Positions 17,756-26,452 of a DNA stretch of 64,000 nucleotides are shown in pieces. The notes beneath the pieces were generated by a model. It was not told the DNA's origin. It worked only from the letters and a program-made list of their open reading frames with translations, and made no database searches. The translations under genes were made by a program, and so were the position numbers. Position 1 is the stretch's first letter. Every line of letters starts with the position of its first letter. Origin of the DNA: Flavobacterium hibisci (GTDB lineage: Bacteria; Bacteroidota; Bacteroidia; Flavobacteriales; Flavobacteriaceae); NCBI RefSeq assembly GCF_020026925.1, contig NZ_JAIQDW010000005.1, positions 186,001 to 250,000 on the forward strand. Reading direction: 5' to 3'.

Positions 17756-19207
17756 TTGAAAGTAGAAAAAGTGGAAAATGAACCTGTAAGCTGGACGATA
17801 TGCCGGGAATGCCAGGGACGCGGAAAAAAAAGCCGAAGAATAAGCAAAAAAACACGGCTTCTTTACCAGATTGCATTGGAGGAATTTCAAAAAATGCAAA
17901 GCAAAGGTACAGAACCGCTTCCGCCAAAAGGGAACCTGTATTCATGTCCAGACTGTTCCGGATCTGGGTTAATTACTGCTGCCAACACTCCTGTCGCAGA
18001 CAAACAATATCCACATATTGCTATTATCGGTGGCGGAATAGGTGGAATTGCTCTTTCGGTGGCGTGTTTGCATCGCGGAATTCCTTTTACACTGTACGAA
18101 CGTGACACAGACTTTAATGCGCGATCTCAGGGCTACGGACTCACCTTACAACAAGCCAGCAAAGCAATTCAGGGATTAGGGATTTTCTCTTTAAAAGATG
18201 GGGTGATTTCAACAAGGCATCTGGTTCATACTCCGGATGGGAAAGTAATTGCAGAATGGGGAACCAGAAAATGGCTTCAGTCTGATATAAAAACGTCTTC
18301 GAAACGTACCAATGTGCATATCGCACGTCAATCTTTACGATTGGCTTTACTGGAGCAGCTTGGAGGAAATAATCAAATACAATGGGGACATCAGTTAATC
18401 GATTTTAGGGAATCTGGAAAAGGCGTTGACCTCAGTTTTCAGGTTGATGGAAAAATTAAGCAAGCCCAGGCAGATCTTGTAGTTGGAGCCGATGGTATTC
18501 GAAGTTCTGTCCGAAGGCTGCTTATTGGAGAAACCACTACGCCTTTGCGTTATTTGAGATGTATAGTGATTTTAGGTATCTGTCCATTAAGTGCTCTTCA
18601 ACATCTTAACAATCCTTTATTAGATTCTGCTACTATATTTCAGACTGCCAATGGCCACGAACGAATCTACATTATGCCTTATTCATCAGATTCAGTAATG
18701 TGGCAGCTTAGCTTTCCTATTTCTGAAGAAGAGGCGAAATCATTAAGTAATAAAGGACCTAAGGCTCTCAAAGAAGAATCATGCAGAAGAACCCAATGGC
18801 ACGATCCTGTTCCTCAAATTGTATCAGCAACTGAGGAAAACTACATTTCCGGATATCCTGTTTATGATCGTGAATTGCTTAAACCCGAATTACTGGAAAA
18901 ATCAGGATCAGTAACACTGATTGGAGATGCTGCACACCCAATGAGCCCGTTTAAAGGGCAGGGTGCCAATCAGGCAATTCTGGACGCACTTACATTGGCA
19001 CGAAGTATTTTTAAAGGATGCAGACCTTCATCTGACTGGAGAAAAGCAGGAATACGAAAAAGTGCACTAATGGAATTTGAATTAGAAATGTTAGAACGCA
19101 GTGCAGTTAAAGTACAAGATTCAGCAGACGCTGCACAGTTCCTGCATTCTGAAATTGTACTTCATGAAAATGATGCGCCGAGGAGATGGTTTAAGAATGA
19201 TGAATAA
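17756..19207 (+). CDS. FAD-dependent monooxygenase with N-terminal two-CxxC domain
   Basis: 483 residues. From about residue 85 it is a class-A flavin monooxygenase: FAD-binding HIAIIGGGIGGIALSVA (86-102), ending in an acidic YERD strand; a DG motif (LVVGADGIRSSVRRLL); and GDAAHPMSPFKGQGANQA, the pyrophosphate/ribityl-contacting motif. The first about 80 residues form a separate domain with two CxxCxGxG elements (CRECQGRG at 16-23, CPDCSGSG at about 64-71) like half of a DnaJ zinc finger, so it may bind one zinc. There is no ATG in frame after the upstream stop at 17738-17740; TTG (17756) or GTG (17771) must serve. The substrate is unknown. A TetX-like or aromatic hydroxylase role is only a family-level possibility. 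Confidence 0.85.
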   Translation: MKVEKVENEPVSWTICRECQGRGKKSRRISKKTRLLYQIALEEFQKMQSKGTEPLPPKGNLYSCPDCSGSGLITAANTPVADKQYPHIAIIGGGIGGIALSVACLHRGIPFTLYERDTDFNARSQGYGLTLQQASKAIQGLGIFSLKDGVISTRHLVHTPDGKVIAEWGTRKWLQSDIKTSSKRTNVHIARQSLRLALLEQLGGNNQIQWGHQLIDFRESGKGVDLSFQVDGKIKQAQADLVVGADGIRSSVRRLLIGETTTPLRYLRCIVILGICPLSALQHLNNPLLDSATIFQTANGHERIYIMPYSSDSVMWQLSFPISEEEAKSLSNKGPKALKEESCRRTQWHDPVPQIVSATEENYISGYPVYDRELLKPELLEKSGSVTLIGDAAHPMSPFKGQGANQAILDALTLARSIFKGCRPSSDWRKAGIRKSALMEFELEMLERSAVKVQDSADAAQFLHSEIVLHENDAPRRWFKNDE

Positions 19208-19259
19208 TATTATCTTTTGAAATATCTGTAAATTAAAAAGAGGATGTTATGTTCTCACT

Positions 19260-22200
19260 TTAAACAGGCAGGAAAATATGAAATTTTGTCCCTTTATTCA
19301 GTTCTGATTCTGCATACATTACACCCTGATGATTCATCACAATTCTTTTGCACAGCGCCAACCCGATACCGCTTCCTGGAAAAATATGCTGTTCATGGAG
19401 GCGTTTAAAGATTTCAAAAATCTGATTTTCATAATCTTTTTCAAAACCTATTCCGTTATCCGTAAAAGTAATATGATGGTAATGATCTGAAACAATTGTA
19501 GCGTTCGTAATGTTCTCCAGATAAGTATGGGGTACAGTTTCAACATTTATTTTAATTTCCGCGTGAGTATCAGCTTTTGTAAATTTAAGAGCATTACTAA
19601 TCAGATTATAAAACAACTGATTCATCTGGAGTTTTGAAGCGTTTACTACCGGAAGATCTTCTACAATTAATGTTGCATTTTTTTCCTGGGCAGCAATTTC
19701 AAAGTCGTTCCACAAATCTTTAATTACCAGATTTAAATTAACCGGCTTAAATGATTTTTCAGGATTAAGAAGACGTGAAAAAGCAAGCAGATCTGAAATC
19801 AGGAGGCTCATTCGTGCACTTGAGGATGCAATTTTGCTGACAATTGTTTCAGAATCCATGCTTGATTTCCCCTCCTTAAGCAGTCCTGCAAAAATTTGAA
19901 TCTTGCGAAGTGGTTCCTGAAGGTCATGACTTGCAACATACGCAAATTGCGCAAGTTCATGATTAGAGTGTTTAAGGGCATCGTTAGATTTTTCAAGTTC
20001 CAAATTTGAAATTTGCAGCTTTTTCAAAGTTGTCTCTAATTCAGATGTTCGTTGTTCTACCTCATTTTCTAATGCAAGCTGTAACTGCCTTTGAATGGTA
20101 ATATCCTGGGCTGTGCCGTTTATTAGTATTGGCTTACCCTCATCATCAAAAAAAGTCTGGCCAATTGAATGTATAATTTTTTCCCTGCCGTTAATCCCAT
20201 GAATTATTTTATATTCGGCTTCATATTTTCCGGAAGACCCCATTTTTTGAGCAGCGAAAAAAGCTTCTTCTACTCTGCTTTGATCCGCGGGTATTATGAC
20301 TGACCTTGCTTTTTCTGATGTCATTACGGTATCTTTAAAACCAAACATGTCAGCATGTCGTTGCGATATTGTGGTAATGCCTGATTGTACATCCATAGTC
20401 CAGGTACCCAATTCGGCAAGTTCAACAGCAGAACGCATTACTGCTTCTGCCTGCTCTACTTTTCTTATAGAGTCCAGTTCAGAGGTCACATCTGAACCAA
20501 CATACAATACAGCATAAATATTTCCTTCTCCATCTAATAACGGAGTAAGGCTGACTTTATAAAAATGTGTTTCTTTTTTTTTTGTATTCAAGCCCGGAAT
20601 CCCGCTGGCAGAAAAACTTCTGCCTGTTTGATAAACTTCTTTAACTGTTTTGAGAAAAGTTTGCGAGCCATCATCTTTCAGGACATCAGAAAGCATTTTA
20701 CCTTCAGGGTTGGCAGTTGTTCCGGCGTACTTAACAAAAGACTGGTTAGCATTTTTTATAATTAAATTTTCCCCCACAAATAAACTAACTGCTACTGGTG
20801 CTGCCGCAATTACCGCACGAAGATTAGATTCACTTTCACGAAGAGCCATTTCAGTTTTTTTACTCTGCGTTATATCTGTAGCATGAACAATGAGTCCAGC
20901 TACATTTCCGTTACTAATTATGTGTGGTGTGTAAACAATACTAAGCCATCTGTCGGTCCCCATTCTTGAAGGTGCAAACATTTCATATTTTTCCTGCTGG
21001 CCCGAATAGGCAGTTTTAAGATGGGGCAGTACTTTCTCATAGCCTGCTTTTCCTATAAACTCCCGTACTGTTTTACCAATGGCTTCCTTTTCGCCAACCG
21101 AAAACCAATCCATAAAAACAGAATTATACGACTGATAACGCTGTTCTCCATCAAGATAAAAGATCATGGCGGGCACCGTATCCCTTAATAATTCCAGATG
21201 TGCCTCACTTTCTTCTAATGCTTTTTGCGCGTGAACTTGTGCTGTTACATCAATAGCAATATCTAATATGGCATCAATTTCTCCTGATTTATTTTTTATT
21301 GGCGTATAAGAAATATTATAATAATTGTCTTTTAGGATTCCGTTTTGAACAATTTTGACAAGAGATGCAGGGGAAATAAAAGGAATACCTGTTGTAAAAA
21401 CATCATCCAGTATTTTAAGATATGCCTGGCCCTCAGTAATAAGTTCAGGCATCACCTCACGCAGAGGCAGACCTTCAATATTCGGGCCTTTTCCAACAAT
21501 ATCTATAAAAGTCTGATTAGGATTTTCAACGATTAAATCACGACCTACAAATAAACCAATTCCGGCCGGAGCAGCAGCAATTAGGCTTTTTAGCCGTGCT
21601 TCACTTTCTTCAACTGCACGGCGACTCAAAACCTGCTTTGTTACATCAGTTGCTACAACAAGAAGATTATTTGTTTTTTGAAATCCGTTTTTATTAACCT
21701 GATAGGTAAGATCTACATAAATATTTTCCAATGCTCCACTACGAAAAAGCTCAACCTCGACTTCTTTAGCCATATAAGGATTTCCTGTAATAATCACTTC
21801 TCTCAGAAGATCGTCAAAACCCTGTCCTTCAAGTTCCGGCAGTGCCTTTAGCAAAGGTTTCCCAATTAAATCTTCCCGGTTTCGTCCAACCAATTCACAG
21901 TAGAAAATATTCGCACTTTGAAAAACCATCTCATCATCCACACTTAATGTCGCAATACCCACAGGTGAATCCTCAAAAACAGATGCGAACTCGCTTTTAT
22001 TTATTTCGATAGTATCTACTAAGTTACATGATGGATTTTCTGTACAGGTTACAAAAATTCCTTCTATGTTATTAAATGAATTATACAATGGGCTATATCC
22101 TAAAGAAAGCTTGAGACTCAATATGTCATTATTTCTAATTAATGTTAAGTCTAAAACATCTTTTGATTTAAAAATACTATCATCAAATATTGCATTTATA

Positions 22201-22517
22201 GTTTGAGAGATAGTATGCCATTGAGAAGTTAATACTTTATCCATAGGCTGGCCCAATAAATCAGAAAATTTATCTCCAACTGTTAGATAGTTCTTAAATG
22301 AATCATTAAAAAAGAAGTGTTTCTCATTGCCCCAGACAATAAACATAGCAACAGGAGAAGTGACCATAATTCCTACCGCAGTCCTAAGACTTTCAGGCCA
22401 ATCTGAAACATGTCCTAAATCAATTATATTTAAGCTACTTAGAAGAACACCAGTCTCTCCTCCGTTTTTCAAAAATGCATATTCCAAACCACTATTCTCT
22501 TCCAGTACTTCCTTCAT
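19260..22517 (-). CDS. Soluble multi-PAS sensor histidine kinase
   Basis: 1085 residues and no membrane span. Six PAS domains can be traced at about 50-160, 175-290, 305-425, 440-550, 565-680 and 695-810. Several share the phrase AAAPxGIxLFVGxxLIxxN, which points to internal duplication. A short coiled coil follows (LQLALENEVEQRTSELETTLKKL). The HisKA domain carries the phospho-acceptor His in FAYVASHDLQEPLRK (about residue 860), and the HATPase domain has N-box NALKF, G1 DNGIGF and G2 GSGIGLAL. There is no receiver domain and no adjacent response regulator, so the partner is elsewhere. The signal is probably cytoplasmic (light, redox or a ligand); conserved cofactor residues were not identifiable. 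It is convergent with the monooxygenase gene. Confidence 0.92.
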   Translation of the reverse strand: MKEVLEENSGLEYAFLKNGGETGVLLSSLNIIDLGHVSDWPESLRTAVGIMVTSPVAMFIVWGNEKHFFFNDSFKNYLTVGDKFSDLLGQPMDKVLTSQWHTISQTINAIFDDSIFKSKDVLDLTLIRNNDILSLKLSLGYSPLYNSFNNIEGIFVTCTENPSCNLVDTIEINKSEFASVFEDSPVGIATLSVDDEMVFQSANIFYCELVGRNREDLIGKPLLKALPELEGQGFDDLLREVIITGNPYMAKEVEVELFRSGALENIYVDLTYQVNKNGFQKTNNLLVVATDVTKQVLSRRAVEESEARLKSLIAAAPAGIGLFVGRDLIVENPNQTFIDIVGKGPNIEGLPLREVMPELITEGQAYLKILDDVFTTGIPFISPASLVKIVQNGILKDNYYNISYTPIKNKSGEIDAILDIAIDVTAQVHAQKALEESEAHLELLRDTVPAMIFYLDGEQRYQSYNSVFMDWFSVGEKEAIGKTVREFIGKAGYEKVLPHLKTAYSGQQEKYEMFAPSRMGTDRWLSIVYTPHIISNGNVAGLIVHATDITQSKKTEMALRESESNLRAVIAAAPVAVSLFVGENLIIKNANQSFVKYAGTTANPEGKMLSDVLKDDGSQTFLKTVKEVYQTGRSFSASGIPGLNTKKKETHFYKVSLTPLLDGEGNIYAVLYVGSDVTSELDSIRKVEQAEAVMRSAVELAELGTWTMDVQSGITTISQRHADMFGFKDTVMTSEKARSVIIPADQSRVEEAFFAAQKMGSSGKYEAEYKIIHGINGREKIIHSIGQTFFDDEGKPILINGTAQDITIQRQLQLALENEVEQRTSELETTLKKLQISNLELEKSNDALKHSNHELAQFAYVASHDLQEPLRKIQIFAGLLKEGKSSMDSETIVSKIASSSARMSLLISDLLAFSRLLNPEKSFKPVNLNLVIKDLWNDFEIAAQEKNATLIVEDLPVVNASKLQMNQLFYNLISNALKFTKADTHAEIKINVETVPHTYLENITNATIVSDHYHHITFTDNGIGFEKDYENQIFEIFKRLHEQHIFPGSGIGLALCKRIVMNHQGVMYAESELNKGTKFHIFLPV

Positions 22518-22744
22518 TTATTTCACTCTAATTTCTAATGTGAAGGTAGTATAAATTTAGGTTTTAAGTCATTGCTTTTTACTATTATTTATATCTGATT
22601 TTTCTCGGAAGGATAAAAATAATTTGCCGTTTGTATGTTTCAAGGTAATTCATAAATATATTCGAAACTAAAAATCTGCAAATTATGGAAAACCGTAACC
22701 ACCGTATTTCTTTTACGTCGAACTTTAGGTCACTAATAAAAGAA

Positions 22745-22759
22745 TCAACTTAAAGTTGA
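22745..22759. repeat. Short inverted repeat before cas1
   Basis: TCAACTT-A-AAGTTGA, 7-bp arms around one base, 31 bp before the cas1 start. It could be an operator or chance; the 273-bp gap (22518-22790) otherwise shows no clear promoter or gene. Confidence 0.35.
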
Positions 22760-22790
22760 ATGTAAGATTATTTAATTTCAAATTGAATTT

Positions 22791-23705
22791 ATGTTAAAAA
22801 GAACTATTCTAATTGAAAACAAATTTTCGATTACCACAAAAAACAATCAGCTGGTACTGAAATCAGAAATACGGGAGAGTACAATTCCTATTGAAGATAT
22901 CGGATTTCTTGTTCTCGATCATAATGAAATCTACCTCAGTATTCCTGCGATGAATTTACTTATTGAAAACAATACCTCTATTGTAATCTGCGGGAAAAAT
23001 CATCTTCCTAATGGCATGGTTTTAAACCTCAACAGTCATCATATTCAGCAGGAAATATTCAAAAATCAAATTGAAGCTTCCATACCATTAAAAAAACAAT
23101 TATGGCAGCAAACTATAATTGAAAAGATTAAAAATCAGGGACTTTTACTTGAAAAAATAACAAAATCCAAAAATAGTTTTCCTTTTCTTGCCAGTAAAGT
23201 GTTGAGTGGCGATTCAACAAACATGGAAGGAGTTGCAGCACAACAATATTGGAAATACTTTCCACAGCCTCATTTAGAATTCGACGGAATCAAAAGAGAA
23301 CGTTATGGTGACTATCCTAACAATTTTCTGAATTACGGTTACGCCATTTTAAGAGCCGCAACTGCCCGGGCACTTTCCGGAAGCGGATTACTGAATACAT
23401 TAGGAATTCACCATAAAAGTAAGTACAATGCTTTTGCACTTGCCGATGACATTATGGAGCCGTTCCGCCCGATTGTCGATGAAAAAGTATTTGAAATTAT
23501 GCAGTGTTTTGATGAACAGGAACTAAACACTGCTATCAAATCTGAATTATTACAAATATTAACCCGGACAGTTTATTTTAAAGAGGAGAAAAGTCCTTTA
23601 ATGATCGCTTTGCAAAAAACAGCAAGTTCGCTTCAACAATGTTTCACAGGAAATCGAAAAAAAATTAAATATCCTGCATTATGGAACTTAACGGATATCG
23701 AATAA
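22791..23705 (+). CDS. cas1: CRISPR-associated endonuclease Cas1 (type II-C)
   Basis: 304 residues, the integrase half of the Cas1-Cas2 spacer-acquisition complex. The metal-binding residues are visible as E146 (NMEGVAAQQYW), H207 (LGIHHKSKYNAF) and E223 (DDIMEPFRP), so it should be active. Length and motifs fit the type II Cas1 branch. It overlaps cas2 and is transcribed toward the array, on the opposite strand to cas9. In most II-C loci cas9, cas1 and cas2 form one co-directional operon, so this placement is unusual. Confidence 0.97.
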   Translation: MLKRTILIENKFSITTKNNQLVLKSEIRESTIPIEDIGFLVLDHNEIYLSIPAMNLLIENNTSIVICGKNHLPNGMVLNLNSHHIQQEIFKNQIEASIPLKKQLWQQTIIEKIKNQGLLLEKITKSKNSFPFLASKVLSGDSTNMEGVAAQQYWKYFPQPHLEFDGIKRERYGDYPNNFLNYGYAILRAATARALSGSGLLNTLGIHHKSKYNAFALADDIMEPFRPIVDEKVFEIMQCFDEQELNTAIKSELLQILTRTVYFKEEKSPLMIALQKTASSLQQCFTGNRKKIKYPALWNLTDIE

Positions 23706-24010
23706 TGTGGCTTTTTGTTTTTTTTGATCTCCCGACAGAAACAAAAAAAGACAGGCGAAATGCATCCGGATTTAGAAATAATTTACTGAAAGATGGATTT
23801 TCGATGATGCAGTATTCCGTATATGTTCGCCATTGTGCCAGCGGCGAAAGTGCCGATGTCCATGAAAAAAGAATTCACAAATTGCTCCCACCTTTAGGAA
23901 AAGTAAGCATACTTCGAATAACTGACAAACAGTTTGGCAATATTTTGAATTTCTGGGGTAAAGCAGCTGTACCGTCTGCACCTCATCCTACGCAACTAGA
24001 ATTGTTCTAA
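23681..24010 (+). CDS. cas2: CRISPR-associated protein Cas2 (type II-C)
   Basis: 109 residues. Ferredoxin-like fold with the family's first-strand motif (MWLFVFFDLPT, Asp16) and the YSVYVRHC strand. It forms the dimeric core of the Cas1-Cas2 integrase. Two starts are possible: ATG 23681 (25-base overlap with cas1), or ATG 23705, which overlaps the cas1 stop as TAATG. I keep the longer one because residues just before the first strand (YRI) look family-like. The 3' end overlaps the convergent RAYT gene by 23 bases. Confidence 0.95.
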   Translation: MELNGYRIMWLFVFFDLPTETKKDRRNASGFRNNLLKDGFSMMQYSVYVRHCASGESADVHEKRIHKLLPPLGKVSILRITDKQFGNILNFWGKAAVPSAPHPTQLELF

Positions 24011-24581
24011 TGATTAGCAAAAAAAGTATCTGACCCCATTTTTCAGGATTCAAATCAATGTAATTACTAATGTTGTGATATGATTTATCGTTTCGAATGA
24101 TATGATCGTGAAAAGAACGCTGCCAGGAAAAATCTTCAAAACCAGCCCTATGAATCAATTTTGATGATGTGGTTTTAAACGCCCCCATTAAACCTGATAA
24201 TGATTTTATTTTGATTTCTTGTACGGACAGCTCGCGAGCTGTCCCTTCTGTCCCTATCAATAATTTATTCCTATCAATTTCTATAATCATATGAACATGA
24301 TTGGGCATTACAACATAATTATGAATTTCAACGTATTTATATTGTCCGGCCAGCCATTCAATTTGCCGCTTTACGATTTTTCCAAATTCATTCAAATCCA
24401 TTTTAAGATCTGCACAATTATTTTCAAAATGATTTTCATTGGAATGATGTACGGACAGGTCGCGACCTGTCCCCACAGATCCAAAACAACAAATTCTATC
24501 CTGAACACATATCGTGACGAAATATAAATTATCGCTGGAATAATTAAATCCCTGCATTCTATTTCTTTTTCTATTTTTCAT
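23988..24581 (-). CDS. REP-associated tyrosine transposase (RAYT, Y1/HUH family)
   Basis: 197 residues of the IS200-like TnpA_REP family: a single-strand nuclease with the HUH motif in VVMPNHVHMII and a downstream region (FEDFSWQRSFHDHIIRNDKSYHNI) where the catalytic Tyr is expected (likely in KSYHN). Two stretches, GTGRDLSV and GTARELSV, are translated from REP palindromes lying inside the gene (24453-24472 and 24225-24244). The C-terminus after NPEKWG (QILFLLIIRTILVA) looks wrong for the family. In the next frame the DNA reads GSDTFFANH and then stops, so a one-base deletion near 24038 probably extended the protein into the antisense of cas2. It sits between cas2 and the array and may be inactive. 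Confidence 0.85.
   Translation of the reverse strand: MKNRKRNRMQGFNYSSDNLYFVTICVQDRICCFGSVGTGRDLSVHHSNENHFENNCADLKMDLNEFGKIVKRQIEWLAGQYKYVEIHNYVVMPNHVHMIIEIDRNKLLIGTEGTARELSVQEIKIKSLSGLMGAFKTTSSKLIHRAGFEDFSWQRSFHDHIIRNDKSYHNISNYIDLNPEKWGQILFLLIIRTILVA
24221..24244 (+). repeat. REP palindrome A, inside the RAYT gene
   Basis: GTAC followed by the perfect 20-bp palindrome GGACAGCTCGCGAGCTGTCC. The GTAC tetranucleotide stands 5' of all three copies, like the conserved tetranucleotide that RAYT enzymes recognise at the foot of REP hairpins. In the gene's frame it encodes GTARELSV. Confidence 0.82.
24449..24472 (+). repeat. REP palindrome B, inside the RAYT gene
   Basis: GTAC followed by the perfect palindrome GGACAGGTCGCGACCTGTCC. 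Same orientation as the other copies. The two differences from copy A are compensatory across the stem, so the hairpin is conserved. It encodes GTGRDLSV. Confidence 0.82.
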
Positions 24582-24624
24582 TATCCTTCAATTTATAATT
24601 CCATCTGCTCAGCACAGCATATCA

Positions 24625-24648
24625 GTACGGACAGCTCGCGGGCTGTCC
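24625..24648 (+). repeat. REP palindrome C, upstream of the RAYT gene
   Basis: GTAC followed by GGACAGCTCGCGGGCTGTCC, 44 bp before the RAYT start codon on the same strand as copies A and B. One mismatch from copy A, forming a G-T wobble in the stem. Confidence 0.8.
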
Positions 24649-24707
24649 CTTCGCAAACCAATCATGATTTCATGATAAAAATATTGAAATTCAAATTATT
24701 ACAAACA

Positions 24708-24756
24708 AAAAAATGCTTCAATCCTGGGTTATCAATCCAAAAAAGAAGCATTTTTT
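24708..24756. terminator. Bidirectional hairpin terminator between array and RAYT
   Basis: A 12-bp stem (AAAAAATGCTTC with GAAGCATTTTTT) around a 25-base loop. T-runs follow on both strands. On the minus strand it would end the pre-crRNA transcript 52 bp beyond the last repeat read. Confidence 0.7.
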
Positions 24757-24808
24757 TATACGATATTTCAATTTAAACCCATGATTATCAGAAGGAAACA
24801 GCCCAACT

Positions 24809-26360
24809 AATATCGTGTTTTCTAATCTTTAATCAAACCACAACGCATCCGTTCCAATATATATGTTGTTTACGAATATCGTGTTTTCTAATCTTTAATC
24901 AAACCACAACGTTTGGAGGTATCGGGAACATACTCAAAAGAATATCGTGTTTTCTAATCTTTAATCAAACCACAACGTAGTTCCTATATTTTACGAACTT
25001 AATAAAAATATCGTGTTTTCTAATCTTTAATCAAACCACAACGCAGTCGAAGACCCAAATGTGGATAAACTAAATATCGTGTTTTCTAATCTTTAATCAA
25101 ACCACAACAAAAACTTTCAACTCAGGATGCAACGCTTTAATATCGTGTTTTCTAATCTTTAATCAAACCACAACGTATCTATAAACATACATACGTTTTT
25201 ATTAAATATCGTGTTTTCTAATCTTTAATCAAACCACAACCAACGGTATTAAACTTGGAAAGTTAAAGAAAATATCGTGTTTTCTAATCTTTAATCAAAC
25301 CACAACCATTATCAATTACCATTTCGGGTCCTTTCTAATATCGTGTTTTCTAATCTTTAATCAAACCACAACCTGAAGATGATGCAAAATCTGAAGGTGT
25401 AAAATATCGTGTTTTCTAATCTTTAATCAAACCACAACAAATAGCCCACAACACCGACTGCGAAAACCAATATCGTGTTTTCTAATCTTTAATCAAACCA
25501 CAACGCTGATTATCGTTTAGGAATCCGAATCAAAATATCGTGTTTTCTAATCTTTAATCAAACCACAACCTAATTGTCATTTTGCTTTTATCCTGTAAGA
25601 ATATCGTGTTTTCTAATCTTTAATCAAACCACAACCGGCCATCTTCTTAATGCTCTTAGAAGATGAATATCGTGTTTTCTAATCTTTAATCAAACCACAA
25701 CGACCTCGTACTGCGGGAAGCTTCAATAAATAATATCGTGTTTTCTAATCTTTAATCAAACCACAACCGGTTTGTAAATAGTTTTTAAGCGCATAGAAAT
25801 ATCGTGTTTTCTAATCTTTAATCAAACCACAACGTTAACGGACGAAATCGAAGAAAGCAGTCTAATATCGTGTTTTCTAATCTTTAATCAAACCACAACG
25901 CAATTGAAGAAGGTAAATTGACAGCTACAAATATCGTGTTTTCTAATCTTTAATCAAACCACAACCGCTCAAATAACAGATGTTGTGCGTGTTTAATATC
26001 GTGTTTTCTAATCTTTAATCAAACCACAACTAGATAACGTCGATTCTTTGCGAGGTTTTTAATATCGTGTTTTCTAATCTTTAATCAAACCACAACACAT
26101 TAAAGATACAAGTGAATTTGGAATTGAATATCGTGTTTTCTAATCTTTAATCAAACCACAACAGGTTGCAATAAAGAATTGTGGTTTACTGAAATATCGT
26201 GTTTTCTAATCTTTAATCAAACCACAACCAACACAAGCAACAACATAATCTTCAAATGAATATCGTGTTTTCTAATCTTTAATCAAACCACAACGTAGAG
26301 TATTTTTTTTTCTTTAAAATTTAAAATATCGTGTTTTCTAATCTTTAATCAAACCACAAC
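24809..26360 (-). CRISPR. Type II-C CRISPR array, 24 repeats and 23 spacers
   Basis: Twenty-four 36-bp repeats start at 24809, 24875, 24941, 25007, 25073, 25139, 25205, 25271, 25337, 25403, 25469, 25534, 25600, 25666, 25732, 25798, 25864, 25930, 25995, 26061, 26127, 26193, 26259 and 26325. On the plus strand each begins AATATCGTG and ends AAACCACAAC. I saw no variant among them. Spacers are 30 bp except two of 29 bp (25505-25533 and 25966-25994). The tracrRNA anti-repeat at 30511-30535 has plus-strand repeat sequence, so the crRNAs come from the minus strand and begin repeats with GTTGTGGTTTGATTAAAG. Uniform repeats suggest an array that is still maintained. No spacer was seen twice; targets cannot be named from here. 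Confidence 0.98.
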
Positions 26361-26435
26361 TGAAAGCTACTGCATCTCTTCTGGGTAGATGCCACATCTT
26401 TCAGTTGTGGTTTGAGAGGTTTAAGATTTTGAAAA
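26351..26435. repeat. Inverted degenerate CRISPR repeat and hairpin at the cas9-side array end
   Basis: The terminal array repeat continues into TGAAAG, and the 16-mer AAACCACAACTGAAAG (26351-26366) is followed by its perfect inverse CTTTCAGTTGTGGTTT (26398-26413). Between them a second stem pairs GCATCT (26372-26377) with AGATGC (26387-26392). From 26404 the plus strand reads GTTGTGGTTTGA, then, after a 4-base insert, a repeat-like TTTAAGATTTTGAAAA. This is a degraded repeat in the opposite orientation to the array. On the pre-crRNA strand this end is 5', where the leader should be, so the fold would involve the first repeat transcribed. Confidence 0.8.
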
Positions 26436-26452
26436 TTATGTCAATGAACTTT

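Noticed and set aside
24758..24775. ACGATATT near the array's left edge, resembling the end of an inverted CRISPR repeat
   Set aside because: Only eight bases match and the rest does not align to the repeat. Too short in AT-rich DNA to call a second inverted repeat.
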